In this document: one piece after another, positions 52,104 to 61,116 of the stretch
Layout of the letters: each line of letters begins with the position of its first letter
Numbering within the stretch: the first letter of the stretch is position 1
Origin: Dactylococcopsis salina PCC 8305
GTDB taxonomy: Bacteria; Cyanobacteriota; Cyanobacteriia; Cyanobacteriales; Rubidibacteraceae
Length of the DNA stretch: 64,000 bases
Direction of reading: 5' to 3'
Assembly: GCF_000317615.1 (NCBI RefSeq)
Contig: NC_019780.1
Span: 3,245,840-3,309,839, forward strand
Program-made: the position numbers and the translations under genes
Notes under the pieces: model-generated
What the model saw: only the letters and a program-made list of their open reading frames with translations
What the model was told of the DNA's origin: nothing
Database searches by the model: none

Positions 52104-53474
52104 CTACACCCAACTGATTAGTTCTTGTTTTAAACGATAAATAATCGTGTCTCCCTCCACTTGGGAGAGAATATCTTTAATGACGGTACTCGGACCTAAT
52201 GGACCCCAACTGCAACCTTGTTTCAGATATTCCTGCGCGACTTTTCCCACACTGTAAGCCCCAAAACCTGCGATCGCGCCTTGAGTGGCGGCTAATCCTG
52301 CATAAGAGGCGATCGCCCCTGGGGTTCCGAAACCACTGCCAATGATCGCACCACTTTTCCCTAACCCCAACAGCGCCCCAGTTCCCATTTCCCCTAATAA
52401 TAAACTTCCAGAACTGATTAAAATCCGTCGCCATAGTTTCCCCGCTTCATAACTTGTCATCGGTAAGCCATAAAGTCGCGCTAACCCCCGAATTAACGCC
52501 AAATCAGCTACCGTTCCTCCAATGAGGTCAACAATCGCGATCGGATTCACCGCCACCGCGATCGCCTTATATCGGGTATAATTCCAAATTAAGGTTTCCG
52601 CGTCTTCTTGACGTAACCGCATGGTTTCCGTCGCAATATGATTTTCTGCGGTTTGTGCTTGTAACAGTGCATTTAAAGCCAGTAACGATCGACCTTCGCG
52701 ATTCAGTATACTTAAAATTGCCTCTTTCAACGCTTCCACTTGTGGCGGTTGTTCTTCCCGTTCGTAACTAATCTCACCATTCGCTTGTTCAACTCGCACA
52801 TAAAGCGGCGCAGGTTCTGCTGACACCATGACAATTTCTTGAGGCGATAATAATTCTGTCAACTCGTCCTTTTCCTTTCCCGTTCCCAACTCGCGCAACT
52901 GCTGGTAAATCACCTGTCGATCCTTGTCGGGATAGAGATCAACCTTATTAAACACCAACAGAATCGGTTTTTTTGCCTCTCTCAGTTCACATAATCCTCG
53001 ATACTCAGTGCGCGTGATGTCTCCCGCAACAATAAACAGAATTAAATCCGCTTGTTGCGCGATCGTTCGCGCCATTGCCGCTCGTTCCTCCCCTTCTACC
53101 TCATCTAAACCTGGCGTGTCGATCAACTCAATCTGTACTTTACCACTAGACGGAGTCCAACGGATGGTTTGGGGCCAACGAGTCACCCCATTCACTGGCC
53201 CTGTGGTCATCACCTTTTTCCCCACCAAAGCATTGACAACCGCCGATTTACCGCGACTGACTAACCCAAACGTTGCAATGCGAATCACTGTTTCATCAAG
53301 TTTTTCGTAAGCTGCTTTAATGATTTGTAAATCCTCTTTCACCGCCGCTTGTAATTCACTGTTCGGAAACGATTTGCCATGACGGCGACTGTTACCATAC
53401 CAAGATAGAGCTTGAGATAAACTCGCACGAGCTTGATTAAAATGGGTTTGTTGGGAAGAAGAATTGGCGGTCAT
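52104..53474 (-). CDS. GTPase with C-terminal DUF697-like membrane region
   Basis: 456 residues from ATG 53474. The GTPase domain (about 60-240) has GLVSRGKSAVVNALVG (P-loop), DTPGLDEVEGEE (G3) and VFNKVDLYPD (G4). The C-terminal third is hydrophobic and Gly/Ala-rich (VNPIAIVDLIGGTVADLALI; GTPGAIASYAGLAATQGAIA), as in DUF697 proteins related to dynamin-like or Era-like GTPases. A role at the membrane is inferred. Its stop codon TAG lies within the first bases of the repeat cluster, so the natural C-terminus might have been altered. Confidence 0.85.
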   Translation of the reverse strand: MTANSSSQQTHFNQARASLSQALSWYGNSRRHGKSFPNSELQAAVKEDLQIIKAAYEKLDETVIRIATFGLVSRGKSAVVNALVGKKVMTTGPVNGVTRWPQTIRWTPSSGKVQIELIDTPGLDEVEGEERAAMARTIAQQADLILFIVAGDITRTEYRGLCELREAKKPILLVFNKVDLYPDKDRQVIYQQLRELGTGKEKDELTELLSPQEIVMVSAEPAPLYVRVEQANGEISYEREEQPPQVEALKEAILSILNREGRSLLALNALLQAQTAENHIATETMRLRQEDAETLIWNYTRYKAIAVAVNPIAIVDLIGGTVADLALIRGLARLYGLPMTSYEAGKLWRRILISSGSLLLGEMGTGALLGLGKSGAIIGSGFGTPGAIASYAGLAATQGAIAGFGAYSVGKVAQEYLKQGCSWGPLGPSTVIKDILSQVEGDTIIYRLKQELISWV

Positions 53475-53682
53475 TGCAATCACAAAAGTGCAAATTCATG
53501 TCTGTATTCGTCGTTTAATTATAACGAATCAGCACCCAAAAACTAATCAATCTTCATTTCGCTTTACCAAGTATTAGAGTATTCAAAATTCCACCAATAA
53601 TCATTCAATTCAAAAGTAGAAGTGATAAAATTTTAGGTGTTCTTCCGATTCTCTAATTGTTTCTTTTTAGGATATATTATTC

Positions 53683-54705
53683 ATGTTACACCGATTCTTA
53701 ACATCTTCAGTCTTATTCGTTTGTTCATTAATGTTCACTGAAAACAGTGTTGCCTCATCTTTTAACATTGATTCCACTCCACTCGCATCAAAATCTCAAA
53801 CTATCCTTGCTCAAGATAGCATGGATAACTCAGATACTCTAGAAAAACCTCGTATTGCTGTTATTGACTTTGATTTTAGTAGTGTTGGCAGTCCCAATTT
53901 ATTATCACTGATTCCTGGCGGTGCCGATGGTGTAGCAGATATTTTAGTGACTGCGTTAGTACAAGGAGGAAAATATACTGTCGTTGAACGTAGCGAAATT
54001 GAAACAATTTTAGCCGAACAAAATTTAGGCGCGTCAGGACGTATTGATGCTTCTACCGCTGCAGAAATTGGTAAAATTTTAGGAGTAAGAGCGGTTATTA
54101 TTGGTTCAGTCACTCAATTTGATTTACAACGACAAAGTGGAGGCGGCGGTGTTTTTGGGATTGGTGCATCCACTCAAGATACTGATGCTGAGGTTGCAAT
54201 TAATGCGAGAGTCATTGATACCAGTACCGCAGAAATTCTTTATGCGATCGACGGTAAAGGCAATCAAAGCCAGTCTGATACCCAAGTTAGCATTTTTGGG
54301 GTTAGAGCAGGGTCTTCCACCAGTAACGAAGGGAAATTATTAACCCTCGCCACTGAACAAGCTGTCAAAGAAATTAGTGATGCAATGGGAGAAGAAGCCA
54401 GTGCCATTGCTACTTTACAAAAACCAGTTCCCCAAGTCGATGCGATCGTGGCGAATGTATCAGGTAGCACAATCATTTTAAATAAAGGTACAAATCAGGG
54501 ATATCGAACAGGAATGACGGTATCTATTGAACGGGTGACAGACGAAATTAAAGACCCGGAAACAGGGGAAATTCTTCGGAAATTAACCACCCAAGTGGCA
54601 GAAGTAAAGCTAACTGATGTGGATGGGAAATCAAGTTTAGGAGAAATCATTTCTGGGGCGCCTCCAAAAGTAGGAGATGTTGCTAAACCTATGGTTACAG
54701 AATAG
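53683..54705 (+). CDS. CsgG/HfaB-family secreted protein
   Basis: 340 residues. A signal peptide (FLTSSVLFVCSLMFTENSVAS) has no lipobox Cys directly after it, so it may not be a lipoprotein. The CsgG-like fold is clear from RIAVIDFDFSSVG, GVADILVTALVQGGKYTVVERSEI, AAEIGKILGVRAVIIGSVTQF and INARVIDTSTAEILYAI. The C-terminal part (VSGSTIILNKGTNQGYRTGM) looks like a small beta domain. CsgG forms a curli secretion channel; in cyanobacteria the relatives are of unknown role, perhaps in exopolysaccharide or surface fibre export. Confidence 0.8.
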   Translation: MLHRFLTSSVLFVCSLMFTENSVASSFNIDSTPLASKSQTILAQDSMDNSDTLEKPRIAVIDFDFSSVGSPNLLSLIPGGADGVADILVTALVQGGKYTVVERSEIETILAEQNLGASGRIDASTAAEIGKILGVRAVIIGSVTQFDLQRQSGGGGVFGIGASTQDTDAEVAINARVIDTSTAEILYAIDGKGNQSQSDTQVSIFGVRAGSSTSNEGKLLTLATEQAVKEISDAMGEEASAIATLQKPVPQVDAIVANVSGSTIILNKGTNQGYRTGMTVSIERVTDEIKDPETGEILRKLTTQVAEVKLTDVDGKSSLGEIISGAPPKVGDVAKPMVTE

Positions 54706-54767
54706 TTTTTTTTTTACAATTTTTATAGAGGGGCGAACCGCCGTTCGTCCCTAATTTTATCCGCGAT

Positions 54768-54834
54768 TTGCCTTTTGCATGCAAGCCTAAGGCAACTTGC
54801 CTTACTCAACCAACCAATGGACTTTTTCAGCAAA
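54768..54834. repeat. TTGCCTTTTGCATGC-type interspersed repeat
   Basis: TTGCCTTTTGCATGCAAGCC, then TAAGGCAACTTGCCTTAC, then CTTTTTCAGCAAACCCTA (54768-54834). Close relatives lie at 1170-1199 and 42943-43010, where the CTTTTTCAGCAAGCCCTA part recurs. It sits between two convergent genes. Confidence 0.75.
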
Positions 54835-54836
54835 CC

Positions 54837-57317
54837 CTAATTACCTTTTAATTTAAGTAAAACCCCTTGCGAATCTTTTAATTGAAAACAACTGAGATCA
54901 TCAATTTCTAAACCTGGAGAAACGATCGAGCAATCCCACTGATTCAAATCTAATTGTAGCCAATCGCCCAACGTTACCGTAATCGGTTCACCGCCTTGAT
55001 GCGTTACCATCGCCACTTGTTCCTCGTGGTTTTCAGGATTCATTCGCACCCCATAAAATACTGTGTGAGTTTCTTCGCTGACTTTATTAAATCGATCGCT
55101 TCCTGGAACTAAATTATCATGTAACCAGCGATTTTGCTTCCGAAACTGTCGTAATTTCAAATTAAATTTTGTTCTTTCTGGACTTAAATCCTCTCCATAA
55201 AAACTCACATTACAAACCTGATAACAATCCTCCATAAACATCAAAGCAAACTGTTTTAATTTTGGAATATCAATCTCTTTTAAAAACTGCATCATTTCGG
55301 GACGATTGAGACGCATTAACAAAGGAAACTCACATTGATCTGTACTGTCTCCTAAACAAGATTGATAGGCTTCAATGACCGCATTTAAATCATAATCCCG
55401 TTCCATCATTGTTATTTGCAACGCCTTGCCAAACTCCCGTAACTGTTCTAAAGTTTCAAACCCCAACGACTTTAAACGACGGAAAAACGGTTCTTGATTA
55501 TAGATTTTTTCGGTGATTTGCCAATCTAAAAAACCCACTTCTTCCGAGACAACTTTCACCCCATATCGTTCATCCGTATTCCGAAAAAACATCCAAGGTG
55601 CGTGCATCAAAGCATTAATAAAATCCATCGGAATCCCTGGACTAAATCCATACACCCAGAGATTAGTCGCTGGATTATCGTAGGCATTTTTTAACACTTC
55701 GGAAAGTGTATTTCCTAAATTCCAATTCATATTTTCTTGTGGATCAACTTGATTTCCCCGTCGCACTGTGTCATGGTTTCCACAACCCGTAATCCATCGA
55801 TCGCCTTGATACATCACTTCCGAAACTCGTCGCCATTTTCGTTCCCAAAACCCAGCTAAAGTGGGTGTATTATGTGCAAAAATTAGCGGCCCCCATTGAT
55901 AAGATTCTGGTTTCAATTCAATTAAATCTCGATAGGTTGAAATTTCTTCCCAACCTTCCGCAGGCCAAGGACGACCATCCTCAAAAATGGTAAACATGAG
56001 GCGTTTATTTTCACCAATTTCTTGGACGACATCACTCATTTCTAACAAATAAGCGTCATCTTGTTCCACTCTTCCCGTAAGAGGATTAAAGAAGCGAAAA
56101 TCTTGTCCTCCATCTACTCGAATTCCATCCGAACCAGTATTAATTTTCCGTCGCTGCATTTCTAGGAAAATAGCACGAACATTCGGAAGCTGATGGTTTA
56201 AGTCTTGTCCATACATATTCGGACCTTTCAAAAATTGACGGTTAATGAGAAGTTCCGCTTGGTTATCGGCATGACCATAGACTAAATCATAAATCAGTTG
56301 GATGGGACCGGTTGAAAAGTTATGTAACGTCGCCACAAAATCAACGACTTCATCAGGACGTAAACTCCCTAAAATCGCTGGATTAGTTGCGCTAGAACCA
56401 ATAATAGGAACATCATAGCCCCAGTCTTGAGTGGTGGGTTTTTTTAAGGCGATTTCTACTTCATCGCTGAGGGGAAGATGATCAGAGTCAGGGGGTTCAT
56501 TTTCATTTTCCTGAAAGTCGAAAAACTCGCTGATGGGAGTATAATCATCACGATATTCGATCGTCGGTTCAATGGGAAGTAATTGCACCGCATCGTAACC
56601 AATATAATTATTTTCGGCGGCGGTGAGGGGTTGTCCTGCTTTGAGTTTCTCGGAAATGGTTTGATAAACTCTGGTTAAGCCTTCTAATGTGCCTTCGGAA
56701 GACGCTGTTCCCACGTGCAATTGTAAGATGTTACAGGGAGAAGGAACACGGGGAATATTGCCTTCGGCATCAAGTTTGGCGGTTTCTTGGAAATAAGGGA
56801 GATCAGAACGTTGGTTTTGCAAACGGTTGAGATCATAAACTTCTGCCGGACCGAAGACACCGAAAGGAAGGGAATAAGCGACCACATCTCGATCGATCTG
56901 TAATTCTTCACGCGGATCAACATAACGTAACCAATAGAGACTTCCTAATTGGTGACGAGTTCCCGCTTGTATCCCAGAAAATACGCCCCAGAAATATTCT
57001 CCCTGTTGCCACATTGGCACGCGATCGCGTTTAAATGTTACCGTTTGCTTAACTTGTCGCAGATCAATCTCTGTTTGTGGCGTAAACACTTCTAGATAAA
57101 TCGCACGGGGACGCATCACCTCCCCAGTCAATTCTGGAGTCCAAAAACCAATTTCGGTGAGTCCATCCTCTCGATAATGGGCGCCAAGACGACGGGCTAA
57201 CGCCGCCCCTTTTTCCAAGTAACTCCGTTCTGAGTGATCCACTGCTAACGCCCAATCTAAGAGGGATTGAGTGGCTTTTTCTTCTAGTTGAATTGGGGTT
57301 TGGGTTGATGATGCCAT
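54837..57317 (-). CDS. gghA: Glycoside hydrolase, probable glucosylglycerol hydrolase (GghA)
   Basis: 826 residues. An N-terminal beta region (1-150) leads to a (beta/alpha)8-type core with NYIGYDAVQLLPIEPTIEYR, GSDGIRVDGGQDFRFFNPLT, LMFTIFEDGRPWPAEGWEEI and DRWITGCGNHDTVRRGNQVD, equivalent to the Asp, Glu and HD motifs of GH13 enzymes. The whole layout resembles the cyanobacterial hydrolase that breaks down the osmolyte glucosylglycerol after salt stress ends, as I recall it from Synechocystis. Substrate is inferred; a related sugar is possible. The betaine transporter genes fit the same theme. Confidence 0.72.
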   Translation of the reverse strand: MASSTQTPIQLEEKATQSLLDWALAVDHSERSYLEKGAALARRLGAHYREDGLTEIGFWTPELTGEVMRPRAIYLEVFTPQTEIDLRQVKQTVTFKRDRVPMWQQGEYFWGVFSGIQAGTRHQLGSLYWLRYVDPREELQIDRDVVAYSLPFGVFGPAEVYDLNRLQNQRSDLPYFQETAKLDAEGNIPRVPSPCNILQLHVGTASSEGTLEGLTRVYQTISEKLKAGQPLTAAENNYIGYDAVQLLPIEPTIEYRDDYTPISEFFDFQENENEPPDSDHLPLSDEVEIALKKPTTQDWGYDVPIIGSSATNPAILGSLRPDEVVDFVATLHNFSTGPIQLIYDLVYGHADNQAELLINRQFLKGPNMYGQDLNHQLPNVRAIFLEMQRRKINTGSDGIRVDGGQDFRFFNPLTGRVEQDDAYLLEMSDVVQEIGENKRLMFTIFEDGRPWPAEGWEEISTYRDLIELKPESYQWGPLIFAHNTPTLAGFWERKWRRVSEVMYQGDRWITGCGNHDTVRRGNQVDPQENMNWNLGNTLSEVLKNAYDNPATNLWVYGFSPGIPMDFINALMHAPWMFFRNTDERYGVKVVSEEVGFLDWQITEKIYNQEPFFRRLKSLGFETLEQLREFGKALQITMMERDYDLNAVIEAYQSCLGDSTDQCEFPLLMRLNRPEMMQFLKEIDIPKLKQFALMFMEDCYQVCNVSFYGEDLSPERTKFNLKLRQFRKQNRWLHDNLVPGSDRFNKVSEETHTVFYGVRMNPENHEEQVAMVTHQGGEPITVTLGDWLQLDLNQWDCSIVSPGLEIDDLSCFQLKDSQGVLLKLKGN

Positions 57318-57381
57318 TTTGCTGAGTTCGCGCTACAAACCGATTTTTTGGTCGAGTTAAACGTTAATTTTACAATAGACA

Positions 57382-57453
57382 AAGTAGGTTGGGTAGAGAC
57401 GTTCCATGGAACGTCTCTACGCCATGGCACGTCTCCACGCGTAACCCAACACC
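57382..57453. repeat. Nested element with two CCATGG palindromes
   Basis: GTAGGTTGGGTAGAGACG and CGTAACCCAACACC enclose GACGTTCCATGGAACGTC and then CCATGGCACGTCTCC. It is the longest nested copy in the window. Confidence 0.85.
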
Positions 57454-57587
57454 AATTATAAGGAATTACCTGAGCCTGCTCTTAAACCTGTTGAATGTTA
57501 AGATACAATCTGACTAGAGCCTGCTTTTTAAGTTCTTTTGTCACTGTAAACGTGGGACTAACCCAATCACTGTACATTAATTGACAT

Positions 57588-57845
57588 TCGTGTTGATTGT
57601 GTTCGGTTAATCCAGTCTAAGTCTCTTGGCAGACTACGTTATTTAGGTCAGGACACCTTTAGGTGCAAGCCAGCCTTCTGCTCTGTCGCTGATAGTTAAA
57701 CAGGTTCAAGTGATTCAAGGATACCAGTGCTATTAGTGTAAAAAGCCTAGATAACATTGACGAGGCACACTTAACTCCGTGCAGGGAAGTATCCCATTAT
57801 GTGGGAACTGAAGAGAGACTGCACCTCTCTCTCTTTATCTATAAA
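57588..57845 (+). ncRNA. Structured non-coding RNA candidate (6S-like?)
   Basis: The segment has at least five hairpins on the plus strand: AGTCT / AGACT (about 57613-57637), CACCT-TT-AGGTG (57655-57666), GCAC / GTGC (about 57765-57782), TCCCA-TTATG-TGGGA (57790-57804) and GAGAG / CTCTC followed by TCTTTAT (57812-57840), the last like a terminator. TTGACA at 57581 could be a -35 box. The size, terminal hairpin and GGTTCAAG ... TTCAAGGATACCAG part recall 6S RNA, which binds RNA polymerase. Family assignment is a guess; the structured nature and lack of coding sequence are what is seen. Confidence 0.45.
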
Positions 57846-57900
57846 AGTCAATTAATGTTCAGTAAATAACCTATTAGAAGTTAGCAGATTCCGATCGAGT

Positions 57901-58140
57901 ATGGATGCGTACAAGAAATATTTGACCATTTCAGATCAAAAACAGATAGTATTGTCGAATCTACCATTCTCTCCAGGACAACAGGTAGAGATCATCATAA
58001 TTGCTGAAAATCCTCCAACCGAGAACTTAACGAGTCGTTTCAAAAAGTTACTGAAAGAAACCCAAGCCCTTCACGAGGAATCCCCTTTAAGTGAAGAGGA
58101 TATCCAAACTGAAATTGATGCTTATCGTCGGGGTGAATGA
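57901..58140 (+). CDS. Antitoxin-like protein, partner toxin lost
   Basis: 79 residues. It begins MDAYKKYLTISDQKQIVLSN with an AbrB-like short beta region (LPFSPGQQVEIIIIAEN) and a helical, acidic C-terminus (EEDIQTEIDAYRRGE). Such proteins precede PIN-domain toxins in many cyanobacteria. Its stop overlaps the start of the next frame (ATGA, 58137-58140), which is only a stub of the toxin. Confidence 0.75.
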   Translation: MDAYKKYLTISDQKQIVLSNLPFSPGQQVEIIIIAENPPTENLTSRFKKLLKETQALHEESPLSEEDIQTEIDAYRRGE

Positions 58141-58160
58141 AGGTCATTATTGATACATAG
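58137..58160 (+). pseudogene. PIN-domain toxin stub
   Basis: The frame gives MKVIIDT and a TAG at 58158-58160. MKVIIDTN is the usual start of VapC-type PIN toxins and contains the first catalytic Asp. Nothing of the rest of the toxin is found downstream up to the clpB stop; a short frame (TVPKRCGRIEEQLIKAVANN, about 58206-58290) could be a transposase scrap. The toxin has been lost. Confidence 0.7.
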
Positions 58161-58288
58161 GAGAATGACACTTGATCAACAAAAAGAAATTGTGTCTTTC
58201 CCTTAACAGTTCCTAAACGCTGTGGAAGAATTGAGGAACAATTGATTAAAGCCGTTGCCAACAATTGTTCCCGAATACACCGCATTAC

Positions 58289-60916
58289 CTAATTTGGCAC
58301 AATCGTCATCATTTCCACTGGTAAACGCTTAAACGTCAACCGTTCATCTTCCACATCCCCCAAGAGGCTATCGCCCTCACTAAACTCTCCTCTTAACAGA
58401 GATTTTGCGATCGGAGTTTCCACATAACGTTGTACCGCACGTTTGAGAGGACGCGCCCCATAAACAGGATCGTAGCCAATCTCTGCTAAATAGTCTAGAG
58501 CCTCTTGGGACAATTTCAAAGACAGTTTTTGTTCGCTGAGACGATCTTCGAGATACTGCGTTTGTAATCTGACAATCTCCCGTAACTGTGCTTTCTGCAA
58601 AGCATGGAAGATAATAATTTCATCAATGCGGTTGAGGAACTCAGGACGGAAGTTTTCTCGCATCGCACCCATGACGCGATTGTACATCTCATCATAGCGA
58701 GAATCGTCTCCAGACACATCTAAAATCAAATCTGACCCAATGTTACTGGTCATAATGATAATGGTGTTCTTGAAGTCCACCACTCGCCCTTGTGAGTCAG
58801 TCAGGCGACCATCATCTAAAATTTGTAACATGATGTTAAATACATCGGGATGCGCCTTCTCAATTTCATCAAAAAGAATCACAGAATAGGGACGACGGCG
58901 GATGGGTTCGGTGAGTTGTCCGCCTTCTTCGTAACCGACATAACCTGGAGGGGCACCAACGAGACGAGAAACGGCGTGTTTCTCCATGTATTCCGACATA
59001 TCTACTCGCACTAAGGCGTTTTCGGTGTCGAAGAGGTTAGACGCTAATGCTTTCGCCAACTCGGTTTTGCCAACGCCAGTGGGTCCGAGGAAAATAAAAC
59101 TCGCAGTAGGACGATTGGGATCAGCTAATCCCGCGCGAGACCGTTGAATTGCTTCTGCAACAGCACGGACGGCTTCTTCTTGTCCAACGACGCGATCGTG
59201 CAGTTCGTCTTCTAAATGTAACAGTTTCTCTTTTTCCGAAGCCATTAATTTACTAATCGGAATCCCTGTCCATTTCGAGATAATTTCCGCCACATCTGCT
59301 TCGGCGACTTCTTCTCGTAACAGGGTATGTCCACTGCTTTGCATTTCTTCAAGTTTGTTTTCTGCTTCTTGGCGCTGTCGTTGCAGTTCGGTTAAGCGTC
59401 CATAACGTAATTCGGCAGCCCGATTAAGATCATAATCTCGTTCCGCTTGTTGGATTTCAAGGTTGACTTGATCGATCGTTTCTTTGATGCTGCGAATCTG
59501 ATCAATGACTTCTTTTTCCGCTTGCCATTGGGCGTTGAGTTCGTCTTGTTCTTCTTTGAGATTAGCCAGTTCTTTCTCTAGGGTTTCAAGACGTTCTTTG
59601 GAGGTGGTGTCTTCTTCTTTTTGTAACGAGAGACGCTCCATTTCCAATTGTAAAATTTTGCGATCGATCTCGTCGAGTTCTTCGGGTTTCGAGGTGATTT
59701 CCATTTTCAGTTTCGCGGCAGATTCATCCACTAGGTCGATCGCTTTGTCGGGAAGATATCGATCGCTAATATAGCGATCGGACAACATCGCCGCCGCCAC
59801 CAGGCATCGATCGGCAATTTTAACCCCATGATGCACTTCGTAACGTTCCTTCAAACCCCGTAAAATTGAAATCGTATCGGTGACATTCGGTTCGTCCACA
59901 TACACCGCTTGAAAACGCCGTTCTAACGCCGCATCTTTTTCAATGTGCTGACGGTACTCATCAAGGGTTGTCGCGCCAATACAGCGCAATTCTCCCCGCG
60001 CTAACATCGGTTTTAATAAGTTACCAGCATCCATTGCGCCTTGAGTTGCACCAGCACCAACAACGGTGTGAATCTCATCAATAAACATGATGATCTGACC
60101 TGCTGCTTCGGTGACTTCTTTTAAGACGGCTTTGAGACGTTCTTCAAACTCACCGCGATATTTTGCCCCTGCGACTAATGAACCTAAATCAAGGGCGAAT
60201 AATTTTCGATCGCGCAGGGATTCGGGAACATCTCGACTAACAATTCTTTGGGCTAATCCTTCCACAATGGCGGTTTTTCCCACGCCAGGTTCCCCGATTA
60301 ACACAGGATTATTTTTGGTGCGACGGGATAAAATCTGTACTGTACGCCGAATTTCATCATCCCGTCCAATCACGGGATCAAGTTTCCCTTCTCTCGCCCA
60401 TGCTGTCAAGTCGCGTCCATATTTTTCTAACGCCTCATACTTGTTTTCTGGGTTTTGGTCTGTTACTTTTTGTGAACCGCGAATATCTTTAATCACTGTT
60501 TTTAGTCTTTTTTCATTGAGTCCAAATTCCTTGTACAATGCTTTTCCGAATCGATCGTCGTCAGCGAAAGCAAGGATGAGATGTTCAATGGAAATATATT
60601 CGTCTTCGAGACTTTGACGAAATTTCTCCGCTCGATCGAGCAGTGTATCTAAACTTCGTCCTAAATAAATCGATCCTCCTGTGTTGGAAATCTTCGGCTG
60701 TTGAGCAATAAACTCGTCCGCTCGATCGCGCAAGCGTTGAACACTGACATCAGCCTTACTAAAAACACTGCTGGCTAACCCATCTTGTTCTAATAGAGAT
60801 TTTAGTAAATGCTCACTTTCGATTTGTTGCTGTTGGTTTTGCTTGGCAATTTCAGGAAGTCGCACGATCGCTTCCCAAGCCTTTTCCGTAAACTGGTTGG
60901 GATTCGTCGGTTGCAT
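58289..60916 (-). CDS. clpB: ATP-dependent chaperone ClpB
   Basis: 875 residues from ATG 60916; GGAG lies upstream, and a TTG six codons earlier overlaps it. ClpB works with DnaK to pull proteins out of aggregates after heat stress. It shows the N-terminal Clp repeat domain (1-145), NBD1 with [15 protein letters not shown] and [14 protein letters not shown], the middle coiled coil (about 405-530) that marks ClpB, and NBD2 with [31 protein letters not shown] and the sensor-2 [19 protein letters not shown]. Length and motifs are normal. No IGF/IGL loop for ClpP binding is expected in ClpB. It stands alone. Confidence 0.98.
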   Translation of the reverse strand: MQPTNPNQFTEKAWEAIVRLPEIAKQNQQQQIESEHLLKSLLEQDGLASSVFSKADVSVQRLRDRADEFIAQQPKISNTGGSIYLGRSLDTLLDRAEKFRQSLEDEYISIEHLILAFADDDRFGKALYKEFGLNEKRLKTVIKDIRGSQKVTDQNPENKYEALEKYGRDLTAWAREGKLDPVIGRDDEIRRTVQILSRRTKNNPVLIGEPGVGKTAIVEGLAQRIVSRDVPESLRDRKLFALDLGSLVAGAKYRGEFEERLKAVLKEVTEAAGQIIMFIDEIHTVVGAGATQGAMDAGNLLKPMLARGELRCIGATTLDEYRQHIEKDAALERRFQAVYVDEPNVTDTISILRGLKERYEVHHGVKIADRCLVAAAMLSDRYISDRYLPDKAIDLVDESAAKLKMEITSKPEELDEIDRKILQLEMERLSLQKEEDTTSKERLETLEKELANLKEEQDELNAQWQAEKEVIDQIRSIKETIDQVNLEIQQAERDYDLNRAAELRYGRLTELQRQRQEAENKLEEMQSSGHTLLREEVAEADVAEIISKWTGIPISKLMASEKEKLLHLEDELHDRVVGQEEAVRAVAEAIQRSRAGLADPNRPTASFIFLGPTGVGKTELAKALASNLFDTENALVRVDMSEYMEKHAVSRLVGAPPGYVGYEEGGQLTEPIRRRPYSVILFDEIEKAHPDVFNIMLQILDDGRLTDSQGRVVDFKNTIIIMTSNIGSDLILDVSGDDSRYDEMYNRVMGAMRENFRPEFLNRIDEIIIFHALQKAQLREIVRLQTQYLEDRLSEQKLSLKLSQEALDYLAEIGYDPVYGARPLKRAVQRYVETPIAKSLLRGEFSEGDSLLGDVEDERLTFKRLPVEMMTIVPN

Positions 60917-61116
60917 AACTTTTAACTCCTTCAATAAAATTTTCCTTTAATTCCGATCTTAGTGAGTTAAAAACTGACTCACTGGTAGAAAACCAACCCT
61001 TTTCGGTAGGGGTTTCAACCATCTCTATCTTCAAATCATTCAGTTATGAATAACAGTGACTGATATAGCAATCCCAAATCATTTGTAAAAAATTGATTGA
61101 TGAAAGCCCCCATTGT

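Larger units (their letters stand above)
57318..57900. other. Intergenic region with repeat and structured RNA candidate
   Basis: A 583-base gap with no protein gene. It holds a nested repeat at 57382-57453, possible promoter elements (TTGAAT at 57491 and TACAAT at 57504; TTGACA at 57581) and a hairpin-rich segment listed separately. Confidence 0.6.

Noticed and set aside
59505-60617. Ser/Arg-rich plus-strand frames inside clpB
   Set aside because: Opposite-strand shadows of a clear ClpB coding region, without start signals.
60990-61025. Single segment resembling a CRISPR repeat (GGTTGAAACCCCTACC on the minus strand)
   Set aside because: It occurs once, with no spacing pattern and no cas genes in the window. 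It is more likely part of the clpB upstream region.
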